DNA of 64,000 bases from NCBI GenBank assembly GCA_002002485.1, contig MQVI01000004.1, positions 24,295 to 88,294 of the forward strand, in the 5' to 3' direction. Made by a program: the position numbers and the translations under genes. The number at the start of each line of letters is the position of its first letter. The first letter of the stretch is position 1. The stretch is from Pasteurellaceae bacterium 15-036681. Its GTDB lineage: Bacteria > Pseudomonadota > Gammaproteobacteria > Enterobacterales > Pasteurellaceae. Below are positions 56,801 to 64,000 of this stretch, in pieces. Below the pieces are notes generated by a model. It did not search any database, was not told the DNA's origin, and was given only the letters and a program-made list of their open reading frames with translations.

Positions 56801-59800
56801 ATTTACAGCAATTTTACCGTTTCCATTGTCGTCTGCACCGATCTCGGTGGTAGCTTTACCGTCGTCATTTAAGGTTTGGATGTTACCGTTACCGTTTTCA
56901 TCAGTACCTAACTTGATAGTATCGTTACCTTCTGCATCTTTAACAGCAATAGTACCGCCATTGTCATCCGCTGCAAGTACAACAGCATCTTTGCCATCTT
57001 TACCTGCTACGCCAACAACACCGCTCTTACCGTCTTCGCCTGCAGCGATAGTTACAGCTGGATCGCCATCTTTACCATTAACTGCAATCGCACCAGAGCC
57101 ATCTTCAGTTGCACCGATAGTGACCGCATCTTTGCCGTCTTTACCGTTAACTGCGATTTGACCGCCGTTGTCATCTGCTTTGATAGAAACGCCATCTTTA
57201 CCGTCTTTACCTTTAACGTTGATACCGTCTTTAGTAATTTCGGTCACTGAGCCATCTACACCATCTTTAACTTTAATACCATCTGTTGGGCTAATAGCTA
57301 CTTCGTTGCCATCTTTATCTGTAGATGTCATACCTTTTGGCGTTAACTCTGTAGTATTGCCATCTTTATCAGTTAACTTCAGATTTTCTAACTCAAGCTC
57401 TTTTTTCATCGCAACTTCGATAGTGCTTACACCATCTTTCTGAGTTACTTTAGTGATTAAGTTATCACCGCTGTAAGCGACAGCTGTTTCACCCTCTTTC
57501 TTCGCTGCAGTGAACTCTTCCGCTGCTGCAACTACATTGATGGTGTTGCCAAGTTTATGAGTGACATCATCACCTTTAGCATTTGTGCTAACCACGTTTG
57601 CATTTAAACGTAAGCCGTTATCGATCACGTTGAATAAGTCTTTACCACTTACTGCCGCATCGTTAACTTTTGCTCTGTCTGCTTCAGGTACTTTTGTTAA
57701 GTCAGTCACTGCTGGGTTATCTGCAGTTGGATTTTCTGGGCTTAATGTATCCATTAAACCATTCACACCATATAAGGTTTTACCATCTTTGCCATCTGCA
57801 CCTTTAAGCGTTAATGCTGTTGGTGCATCAACTGGTTGTGCATCTGCTTTTGGTTTACCTGTTACTGGATCGATGTCAGAAGCTTTGTAGTAATCATCAC
57901 CCACTTTAACTAGTGGATTACCTTCTGAATCAGAAGCCTTAATTGGACCTACTTCACCACTTGCCACTTTGTCAGATAAATCTTTCACCGCACCTTCAGT
58001 CGCAGCGTTGTTTCTGTTATCGCCAGTACCATAATCTGCATCTGTCGGATCTGTTGGAGAACGATCTTCTAAGCCAGATACTTTACCAGCTTCAATTGTT
58101 GTTGTTGGTTTACCATCAGCAACAAATTGTGCGCTTGTTAAGTCAGACAACTCTTTCGCTAATTTAACCACTAAACCTGATGCGCTACTTACTACACCAA
58201 TGTTATTGTCAGTTAATTTAGTTTTATCTGTAATACCACCAGTGATGCTTAACTCTGAGTTTAATGTTCTCAGTGTTTCGCTATCAACGATATCACCTTT
58301 AAATTTCAAGCCATCATTTAAGGTTGCAACTGGGTTGTCACCTACCATTAAACGATCTTCTTTAGTTTCAGGGTCTGCACCAAGTGAAGGCGCACCTTTA
58401 GCCACTGTTAACTCAGCATTTGCACCATCTTTACCGTTTAGACCGATAGCACCCTCGCCATCAGCATTAGTACCAATGGTAACTGCTGGATTGCCGTCTT
58501 TACCATTAACTGCGATATTACCGTTGCCGTTAGCGTCTGTGCCAATATCTACTAATGGTTTACCATCTTCGCCATTTTCACCTTTAGGACCTGTCACAGT
58601 TAAGCCATCGTTAGTTACTGTGGTAGTTACACCATTTTCACCATCTTTGCCTGCTACTGTTAAGCCATCTTTGGTTAACTCTGCTGATTCGCCATCTTGA
58701 CCATTTACACTTACACCATCTTTGTCAACTTTTGTTGTGCTATCTGGTTTAGTGTTATTGTCAGCGTCATCACCTGCGATCTCTAATGCATCAACTTTTA
58801 AGTTTTTGTTTAAACCAACTTCTACTGTTGTTTTACCATTTGCATCTTGAGTCACTTTGGTATGTAAGTTAGCACCTTCATAGGTTGTGCCAGCTACTTC
58901 AAATGCGGTTTCTGCTGCAATAATCGCTAACTCGTTGCCAAGTTTGTGAGTTTTCGCTGCACCAGTTGCATTTGTTTCAATAACGTTTGCATTAACTTTG
59001 AAGCCGCCATCTTTTAATGCTGATACGCTGTCAGATACTGCTTTCACTGCACCTTCTGTCGCTGCATTGTCTGCACGATCATCTTTACCATAGCCATCAA
59101 CTGTCGGATCAGCTGCTGGGGTTAGATTCACTGTACCTGCATTCACAGTAGTTGCATTTACAGTAGTTGCATTTACGCTATCTAAATCTTTAAGATCTTT
59201 CGCTAGCTTAATCACTAAACCATTCTCTGAACCCACAACACCGATGTTGTTATCGGATAATTTAGTTGCATCTTTCTCACCACCAGTGATACTTAACTCA
59301 GTATTTAACTTGCGGTTCACTTTAACAGTATCGTTATCGCCTGAGAACGCTAAGCCATCATTCATGGTTGCAACTGGGTTGTCGCCTACCATTAAACGAT
59401 CTTCTTTAGCATTTGGATCAGTTACGCCAAGCGAAGGCGCACCTTTAGCCACTGTTAACTCAGCATTTGCACCGTCTTTACCGTTTAGACCGATAGCACC
59501 CTCGCCATCAGCATTAGTACCAATGGTTACTGCTGGATTGCCGTCTTTACCATTAACTGCGATATTACCGTTGCCGTCAGCGTCTGTGCCAATGTCTACT
59601 AATGGTTTACCATCTTCGCCATTTTCACCTTTAGGACCTGTCACAGTTAAGCCATCGTTAGTTACTGTGGTAGTTACACCATTTTCACCATCTTTGCCTG
59701 CTACTGTTAAGCCATCTTTGGTTAACTCTGCTGATTCGCCATCTTGACCATTTACACTTACACCATCTTTGCCAACTTTTGTTGTGCTATCTGGTTTATC

Positions 59801-62800
59801 GTTGTTGTCAGTGTCATCACCTGCGATCTCTAATGCATCAACTTTTAAGTTTTTGTTTAAACCAACTTCTACTGTTGTTTTACCATTTGCATCTTGAGTC
59901 ACTTTAGTGTGTAAGTTAGCACCTTCATAGGTTGTGCCCGCTACTTCAAATGCGGTTTCTGCTGCAATAATCGCTAACTCGTTGCCAAGTTTGTGAGTTT
60001 TCGCTGCGCCAGTTGCATTTGTTTCAATAACATTTGCATTAACTTTGAAGCCACTATCTTTTAACCCATCCAAATCAGCTTGGCTTGCGGCGTTATTGAT
60101 TTTATTTGTAGCTTCTTGCGATAAATCTAAGGTATATGCACGCGTTTTGTTAGTTGTATCATCGCTTGGAGTGACTGAAACTAAGCTACCAGTAGCAGCC
60201 TTAACCGTTGTATCCCAAGCATCAACTTTGTAAGTTGTTTTGCCATCTGCTGTAGTTTCTGAAGTTACACTGGTGTTTTTACCATCAGCAACCGCAACTC
60301 GCACTGCTTTTAACTGCGCCACGTTCACTGCATCAGTATCTTGAGTACCAGCAGCTACACTGGTGATTTGACGAGTTACATCAGTACCACTACCTACAGA
60401 CACAGCACCATGTGTTGAATTCCATGTTGAAGTGGTATTGGTTGAAGCTTGACCAGTTAATGGATTATAACCTTGTTGACGGTTCGCAACATCTGCTACA
60501 GCGTACGAACCTAAAGCGACACCACCCTCAACGGTCGTCGTTGCATTTTGACCAAATGCCATACCATAATCCGCAGAAGCTTCTACCACTGCTGCAGTAC
60601 CAATCGCAACAGAACCAGTAGCGTTTGCCTTAGCATAAATACCGCCAGTAAGCGAATCACTGCCTTTTGCACCTGCAGCCTCACCAGGAGCACCTAAATT
60701 AGTACCTTCATCACCGCCGCCTTGATTACCATTATTCACATGGAAATAAGTTTGAGAGCCATTTTCTATCGCAGCAAGTCTGTCTGTGGTTGCTTTACTC
60801 AGTTTAACCGTAACATCTGGACCGAATACTTTGTTAGCACCGCCTTCAACAGTTAATGAACCATCGCTCTTAATTGCACCTTTGGTAATATTAGCCGCAA
60901 TATTTGCACTATTTGTCGCATTAGCTAAATCACCTTGGCTTACTGCATTATTGATTTTAGTTGTAGCATCTTGAGATAAATTTAACGTATAAGCACGTGT
61001 TTTGTTAGTTGCATCATCATTTGGTGTGACTGTAACTAAACTACCAGTAGCTGCTTTAACAGTTGTATCCCAAGCATCAACTTTGTAAGTCGTTTTGCCA
61101 TCTGATGAGGTTGCTGACGTTACAGTGGTATTTTTACCGTCTGCCACAGCTACGCGCACTGCTTTTAACTGCGCCACGTTTACTGCATCAGTATCTTTAG
61201 TACCTGCTGCTACACTGGTGATTTGACGAGTAATCGTTGTGCCACTACCCACAGACACCGCTGCGTGTGTTGCATTCCATGTTGAAGTCTTGTTAGCTGA
61301 TGCTGCATCCGTTAATGGGTTATAGCCTACAACATTTTTATCAACGCTTGTTACTGATTCAGAGCCTAACGCCACACTGCCAGCAATACTCGAGCTTGAA
61401 TTTGCACCAAGTGCAAGAGCTCGCTCAGCACCAGCATTAGTTCCATGACCGATAGCGATTGATTTTGCACCTTCAGCATGTGCAACATAACCAATTGCAA
61501 CTCCATTCTCCTGCGTAGACTCACTTTGGCGACCGATAGCAATTGCATTACTACCTTGTGCTTTTGCGCTTACACCTGCCGCAAGTGAATTACTTCCTGT
61601 TGCACCAGCTTTTGAATCTGGCGAGCCTAGGTTGGTAGTTGCATCGCCTGCTGGTTGGCTAGTTGAACCATTGTTTACGTGGAAGTATGTAGATACTGGT
61701 GTTGCTGCATTTTCCATCGCACGTTTTAATTGTGCCACGTTTACTGCGTCAGTGTCGTTCCAACCCGCTGCTACACCAGTGATTTGACGAGTTACAGTTG
61801 CACCATTGCCTACAGACACTGCCGCATGCGTTGCGTTCCAAGCTGTTGATGTGGTTGAAGCTGATTTTTCTTTAGTTACTGGATCATAACCAACAACGTT
61901 TTTGTCTGTTGTGGTTTTTGAAGCATTACCTAATGCCACGCCGCCAGCAATGGTCGCACAAGCACTTGAACCGATTGCGATTGCATCTGCTTTAGAAACA
62001 TTAGATTGATAACCAATAGCAACCGCTCTTACGCCTTCAGCACCAATTTTATTTTCATAACCTAATGCTGCAGAATGAGTCGCCCCAGCAGTAATTTCTG
62101 AACCGATACCCACAGCCACAGCACGCTCTGCATGCACTTTAACCGTATCACCAAATGCATGTGCCCATGAAGCATTTGCTATAGAGCTAGTACCAACTGC
62201 AATTGCTGCGTTCTTCGTTGCATTTGCATTCGCACCAAGCGCAATCGCATTATACTGCCCTGCTGTTGAGTTCGAACCAATCGCAGTTGAGTTTGCACCA
62301 TTTGCACTAGCACCTTTACCGAATGCAGCGGTATTGGTGCCATTTGCTAAAGAACCACTACCAACCGCAGTTGAATCAGCGCCATTTGTTGCCGCTTTCA
62401 TACCAACAGCTGTTGAATTTACGCCTGTTGCATTAGATTCTGTACCTAATGCGGTGGTATTCGCACTCGCAGCCTTAGTATTATTACCCATTGCAATAAC
62501 ATTAGTTGCGCCTGCTGCAAGCTCAATATAGTTACCAAATACAAAGCTGTTATCTGAGCGAATTACGTTTTTATAACCAATACCAAAAGACTGGTTACCT
62601 GACACCGAAGCAGATGTATGGCTTTTACCTTTACCGATATAACCAGATTTATCACCTGTTACTGCAACCCAGCTACCAATCGCTACCGATTCAGCACCAG
62701 TGCCAGAACCTTCACTTGCATAAGCACCAAATGTCGAATTACCAATTTGCTCAACTGCACCCGTATTGGTACCTTTACCAGTTGATGCCCAGTGACCAAT

Positions 62801-63685
62801 TGCAATAGATTGGTTACCTTTTGCAATCGCATGAATACCATTTGCAATAGATTCAAAACCTAACGCAGATGTTTTGGTACCCACAGCTACCGCATCTGAT
62901 GCATCAACTGTCGTTTTTGCACCAAGAGCTGTCGAATTATGACTAGCTGCAGTCACATTAGCACGAAAACCTACCGCACTAGAATTGTCTCCTCTTGCTT
63001 GTGATAAGGTACCAACTGCCATACTTGAATCTGACAACGCAATCGCATCTTTACCTACTGCTAAAGCATTTGTATTTTGCGCTCTCGCATTAAAACCTAC
63101 CGCTACCGCATTTGCTCCACTAGCATTTGACGTTGCACCTAATGCTGTTGACTCCGAGCCTAAAGCGTAAGCCCCCGATCCAAGAGCGGTCGCATTTGTT
63201 TGGTTTGCAATGGTATCACTACCAATCGCCACAGCCTTATTAGCTGTTGCTTTAGCTACTGTACCTAGCGCAATTGCATTATATACCCCTGTTTGATTAT
63301 TTGGGTGGCCAGCTTCTGCATCACGACCAATAGCAATAATACCTGCTTGTTCGCCTGCAACACCTTTTGCTTTAGCTCCTGCACCAATCGCAATATTTTG
63401 TTGAGAATAGGTACCTGCACCATCACCAATTGCGATTGAATTATTCGGAACTGCCGATGCTTGGCTACCTGCACCACTTGGCGTTTGACCGATTGCAACA
63501 GAAGCAGCATAAGCCTGCGTAGCCCCTAAAGCAACCAAGCCCACAGCGGTCGCTAATAGCGTTTTGCTAGGCATGGCTCGTTTATCTGTTGTAGATGACG
63601 ACTTGCCTTTTGATTTGGTTAATTCGGATACAACAACTAAGCTATTGGTTGCTGAGTTCCAAATTGTTTTAAACACCTTATTCAT
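53807..63685 (-). CDS. Giant trimeric autotransporter adhesin (YadA/Hia-like)
   Basis: 3292 residues, uninterrupted. Residues 1-36 form an extended signal peptide region (MNKVFKTIWNSATNSLVVV), then a hydrophobic core and cleavage after AYA near 60. About 61-620 is a YadA-like head of 14-residue AIG/AVG repeats. Neck motifs (TRQITSVAAGTKDTDAVNVA) recur near 640, 835 and 1110. About 1210-2750 is a stalk rich in NGKDGKDAVTIG-type repeats, including two large duplications. A second short head lies near 3030-3135, and the last 65 residues form the YadA membrane anchor ending GAGIGYQWK. Such proteins trimerise and mediate host or surface binding. CGGAG precedes the ATG. Confidence 0.95.
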   Translation of the reverse strand: MNKVFKTIWNSATNSLVVVSELTKSKGKSSSTTDKRAMPSKTLLATAVGLVALGATQAYAASVAIGQTPSGAGSQASAVPNNSIAIGDGAGTYSQQNIAIGAGAKAKGVAGEQAGIIAIGRDAEAGHPNNQTGVYNAIALGTVAKATANKAVAIGSDTIANQTNATALGSGAYALGSESTALGATSNASGANAVAVGFNARAQNTNALAVGKDAIALSDSSMAVGTLSQARGDNSSAVGFRANVTAASHNSTALGAKTTVDASDAVAVGTKTSALGFESIANGIHAIAKGNQSIAIGHWASTGKGTNTGAVEQIGNSTFGAYASEGSGTGAESVAIGSWVAVTGDKSGYIGKGKSHTSASVSGNQSFGIGYKNVIRSDNSFVFGNYIELAAGATNVIAMGNNTKAASANTTALGTESNATGVNSTAVGMKAATNGADSTAVGSGSLANGTNTAAFGKGASANGANSTAIGSNSTAGQYNAIALGANANATKNAAIAVGTSSIANASWAHAFGDTVKVHAERAVAVGIGSEITAGATHSAALGYENKIGAEGVRAVAIGYQSNVSKADAIAIGSSACATIAGGVALGNASKTTTDKNVVGYDPVTKEKSASTTSTAWNATHAAVSVGNGATVTRQITGVAAGWNDTDAVNVAQLKRAMENAATPVSTYFHVNNGSTSQPAGDATTNLGSPDSKAGATGSNSLAAGVSAKAQGSNAIAIGRQSESTQENGVAIGYVAHAEGAKSIAIGHGTNAGAERALALGANSSSSIAGSVALGSESVTSVDKNVVGYNPLTDAASANKTSTWNATHAAVSVGSGTTITRQITSVAAGTKDTDAVNVAQLKAVRVAVADGKNTTVTSATSSDGKTTYKVDAWDTTVKAATGSLVTVTPNDDATNKTRAYTLNLSQDATTKINNAVSQGDLANATNSANIAANITKGAIKSDGSLTVEGGANKVFGPDVTVKLSKATTDRLAAIENGSQTYFHVNNGNQGGGDEGTNLGAPGEAAGAKGSDSLTGGIYAKANATGSVAIGTAAVVEASADYGMAFGQNATTTVEGGVALGSYAVADVANRQQGYNPLTGQASTNTTSTWNSTHGAVSVGSGTDVTRQITSVAAGTQDTDAVNVAQLKAVRVAVADGKNTSVTSETTADGKTTYKVDAWDTTVKAATGSLVSVTPSDDTTNKTRAYTLDLSQEATNKINNAASQADLDGLKDSGFKVNANVIETNATGAAKTHKLGNELAIIAAETAFEVAGTTYEGANLHTKVTQDANGKTTVEVGLNKNLKVDALEIAGDDTDNNDKPDSTTKVGKDGVSVNGQDGESAELTKDGLTVAGKDGENGVTTTVTNDGLTVTGPKGENGEDGKPLVDIGTDADGNGNIAVNGKDGNPAVTIGTNADGEGAIGLNGKDGANAELTVAKGAPSLGVTDPNAKEDRLMVGDNPVATMNDGLAFSGDNDTVKVNRKLNTELSITGGEKDATKLSDNNIGVVGSENGLVIKLAKDLKDLDSVNATTVNATTVNAGTVNLTPAADPTVDGYGKDDRADNAATEGAVKAVSDSVSALKDGGFKVNANVIETNATGAAKTHKLGNELAIIAAETAFEVAGTTYEGANLHTKVTQDANGKTTVEVGLNKNLKVDALEIAGDDADNNTKPDSTTKVDKDGVSVNGQDGESAELTKDGLTVAGKDGENGVTTTVTNDGLTVTGPKGENGEDGKPLVDIGTDANGNGNIAVNGKDGNPAVTIGTNADGEGAIGLNGKDGANAELTVAKGAPSLGADPETKEDRLMVGDNPVATLNDGLKFKGDIVDSETLRTLNSELSITGGITDKTKLTDNNIGVVSSASGLVVKLAKELSDLTSAQFVADGKPTTTIEAGKVSGLEDRSPTDPTDADYGTGDNRNNAATEGAVKDLSDKVASGEVGPIKASDSEGNPLVKVGDDYYKASDIDPVTGKPKADAQPVDAPTALTLKGADGKDGKTLYGVNGLMDTLSPENPTADNPAVTDLTKVPEADRAKVNDAAVSGKDLFNVIDNGLRLNANVVSTNAKGDDVTHKLGNTINVVAAAEEFTAAKKEGETAVAYSGDNLITKVTQKDGVSTIEVAMKKELELENLKLTDKDGNTTELTPKGMTSTDKDGNEVAISPTDGIKVKDGVDGSVTEITKDGINVKGKDGKDGVSIKADDNGGQIAVNGKDGKDAVTIGATEDGSGAIAVNGKDGDPAVTIAAGEDGKSGVVGVAGKDGKDAVVLAADDNGGTIAVKDAEGNDTIKLGTDENGNGNIQTLNDDGKATTEIGADDNGNGKIAVNGKDGESKVEIGTSEDGKNGVVTVKGEDGETKITENTISFEPKEGEEANGKITGLEERSALGKDGTDGTDKYGEGENRNRAATEGAVKDLVENGLKLNANVLETNKAGDALTHKLGNTINVVAAAEEFTAAKKEGETAVAYSGDNLITKVTQKDGVSTIEVAMKKELELENLKLADKDGNTTELKPTGMTSTDKDGNEVAISPTDGIKVKDGVDGSVTEITKDGINVKGKDGKDGVSITADDNGGQIAVNGKDGKDAVTIGATEDGSGAIAVNGKDGDPAVTIGAAENGTGEIGVKGTDGKDAVTIAAGEDGKSGSVGVAGKDGKDAVVIAADDNGGTVAVKDAEGNDTIKLGTDDNGNGNIQTLNDAGKTATEIGADENGNGSITANNKDGESKVEIGTSEDGKNGVITVKGEDGKDGVVISADENGGTFAVNGKDGKTPAFTAKAGEDGEAALGLNGKNGTSAEIGIDLGNAANKGQDVNGKDTTRIVYKDKDGNPQQVATLNDGLVFGANTGTDANVPLNNRVEIVGGITNPKAGEVSDRNVNTEVTKNDDGSTTIRVNIVEKPTFETLTVEKDLTVGNDLTVNGNTTLGGEGKTFKLAEGTKTDFGGAVLSNVGNGDISPTSTDAVNGAQIFALTGGNTYNVAPKKDGEVTITNPDGTTTVFKPEDGKEVIVNDKGEALLKTYNVQGQKEIVTNSVVEAIQNMNEQGIKFFHTNDGIERPKEETSNDFDSSASGKYATAIGHQADASGDQSIAFGDGAKAEGKQSIALGTGNVVKGNHSGAFGDPNTVDADQAYAIGNNNSIAAAAEGTFVVGNNVKATAGNNVILGNNSSEDSATTTAGQAKQVNQATVGGTTYSGFAGTASGVVSVGAVGKERQVINVAPGEISARSTDAINGSQLYSTVQDFNAKFSNVQGKLKKLDGGIASTTAMANLPQVTLPGAHMVSAAAGSYKGRKAIAVGYSKLSDNNKIILKMSAGANTTGDYNFGAGIGYQWK
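55560..57610 (-). repeat. Internal duplication in the adhesin stalk, unit about 1.1 kb
   Basis: The segment starting LNANVVSTNAKGDDVTHKLG (from 57610) is repeated as LNANVLETNKAGDALTHKLG (from 56520), with nearly identical DNA through the AAAEEFTAAKKEGETAVAYS and KDGKDGV parts. The second unit carries one extra short KDGKDAVTIAAGEDGKSG-like module. In-frame recombination between units would change stalk length. Confidence 0.85.
58310..60055 (-). repeat. Internal duplication in the adhesin stalk, unit about 1.04 kb
   Basis: Two units begin GFKVNANVIETNATGAAKTH (from about 60050 and 59010) and run almost identically to the APSLG / RLMVGDNPVAT segment. The DNA runs are near-identical, suggesting recent duplication or conversion. 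Confidence 0.85.
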
Positions 63686-63723
63686 ATTTACTCCGTAAGG
63701 ATTGTGTCTTATTTAGAAAACTG

Positions 63724-63780
63724 GTTAGCGAGCTAACTTCCTGCTCACTATTGAATCTTTAGCCGCCTAATTTTTAGGTA
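63724..63780. other. Two small palindromes upstream of the adhesin gene
   Basis: GTTAGC/GCTAAC (63724-63737) and CCTAA/TTAGG (63765-63777) lie 40-95 bases before the ATG, in what is probably the leader or promoter. No homopolymer or short tandem repeat that would suggest phase variation was seen here. Confidence 0.35.
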
Positions 63781-63846
63781 GTTTCACTCCAAGATAGAAG
63801 ACTAAAATCCTACCAATTATAGATAATTTGAGAAAAGAGTAAATAT

Positions 63847-63999
63847 TATTTACGCAACTTTAAACTACGTAAACAGGGCAACCGCATACTTTTACTTAGC
63901 CCCAAACAATAATTCTTCTCTAAAACTATCTGACCAACCTGCCGATTTCAATTTACCGCGCATACTGGTTTTGCTCGGATGGAGGCGTGACAGATTAAG
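63847..63999 (-). CDS. Possible C-terminal end of a gene running off the window
   Basis: An open frame enters from the right edge and stops at 63847, giving 50 residues that include HPSKTSMRGKLKSAGWSDSF and a basic tail. I do not recognise it. It is open by chance with modest probability at this length, so it is listed only as a possibility. It would be upstream of the adhesin gene on the same strand. Confidence 0.22.
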
Positions 64000-64000
64000 A

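Noticed and set aside
54768..60974. Long plus-strand open frames opposite the adhesin (up to about 227 codons, rich in Ser/Pro/Leu)
   Set aside because: They are antisense shadows of the Gly-Asp-Lys repeats: they repeat with the same period, have no ribosome sites and show low-complexity SLPS patterns.

Overview
The window is an ordinary stretch of a Pasteurellaceae chromosome. It carries the Apl-type DNA uptake sequence ACAAGCGGT many times on both strands, for example at 41369 and inside terminator stems at 41371-41405 and 43237-43271, and I saw no Hin-type AAGTGCGGT. That points to the Actinobacillus pleuropneumoniae / Mannheimia / Haemophilus ducreyi side of the family. The tandem OmpA genes, the comNOPQ-recC cluster, the hybrid peroxiredoxin-glutaredoxin and the AT-rich codon use agree with this. 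The exact genus is an inference. I saw no rRNA, tRNA, CRISPR array, phage or complete IS.

Left part (1-20352): the end of argC followed by argB and argD (arginine synthesis); convergent trkA and rsmB; a 2-kb foreign-looking insert (brnA antitoxin, brnT remnant, a 425-residue glycosyltransferase-like gene) that splits the usual fmt-rsmB-trkA string; fmt; a universal stress protein next to a TAXI-type TRAP transporter; yigZ; a pitrilysin-type protease; and recC.

Middle (20353-38137): the competence pseudopilin operon comNOPQ with a textbook CRP-S (Sxy-dependent) site; fabA with a probable FabR operator; lonH and matP, then two tandem ompA genes, which keeps the enterobacterial fabA-lonH-matP-ompA order; ydiJ-menI; rplU-rpmA-yhbE-obgE; nagB-nagA behind a CRP site; and rsmD.

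Right part (38138-64000): ftsY-ftsE-ftsX, with a 39-bp tandem repeat in ftsY; fklB; divergent plsY and folB; dppA; oxyR-fabR divergent from the hybrid peroxiredoxin gene, with an OxyR-like palindrome between them; murB-birA; a yfcZ-like gene; thiP-thiQ without thiB; ftsN with a small DUF2322-like gene; and a 9.9-kb gene for a 3292-residue trimeric autotransporter adhesin. That adhesin is the most distinctive locus. An unidentified gene end may run off the right edge.

Several genes form regulator-target pairs within the window: fabR with fabA, and oxyR with the peroxiredoxin gene. The other notable layer is small structured intergenic repeats. At least five families occur here. One (family A) has apparently broken brnT, and another (family B) recurs as a four-arm hairpin cassette at three sites. 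I found no clearly new multi-gene system. The best leads are the repeat families, the leader terminator of the TRAP operon, the glycosyltransferase-like insert and the internal duplications of the adhesin.
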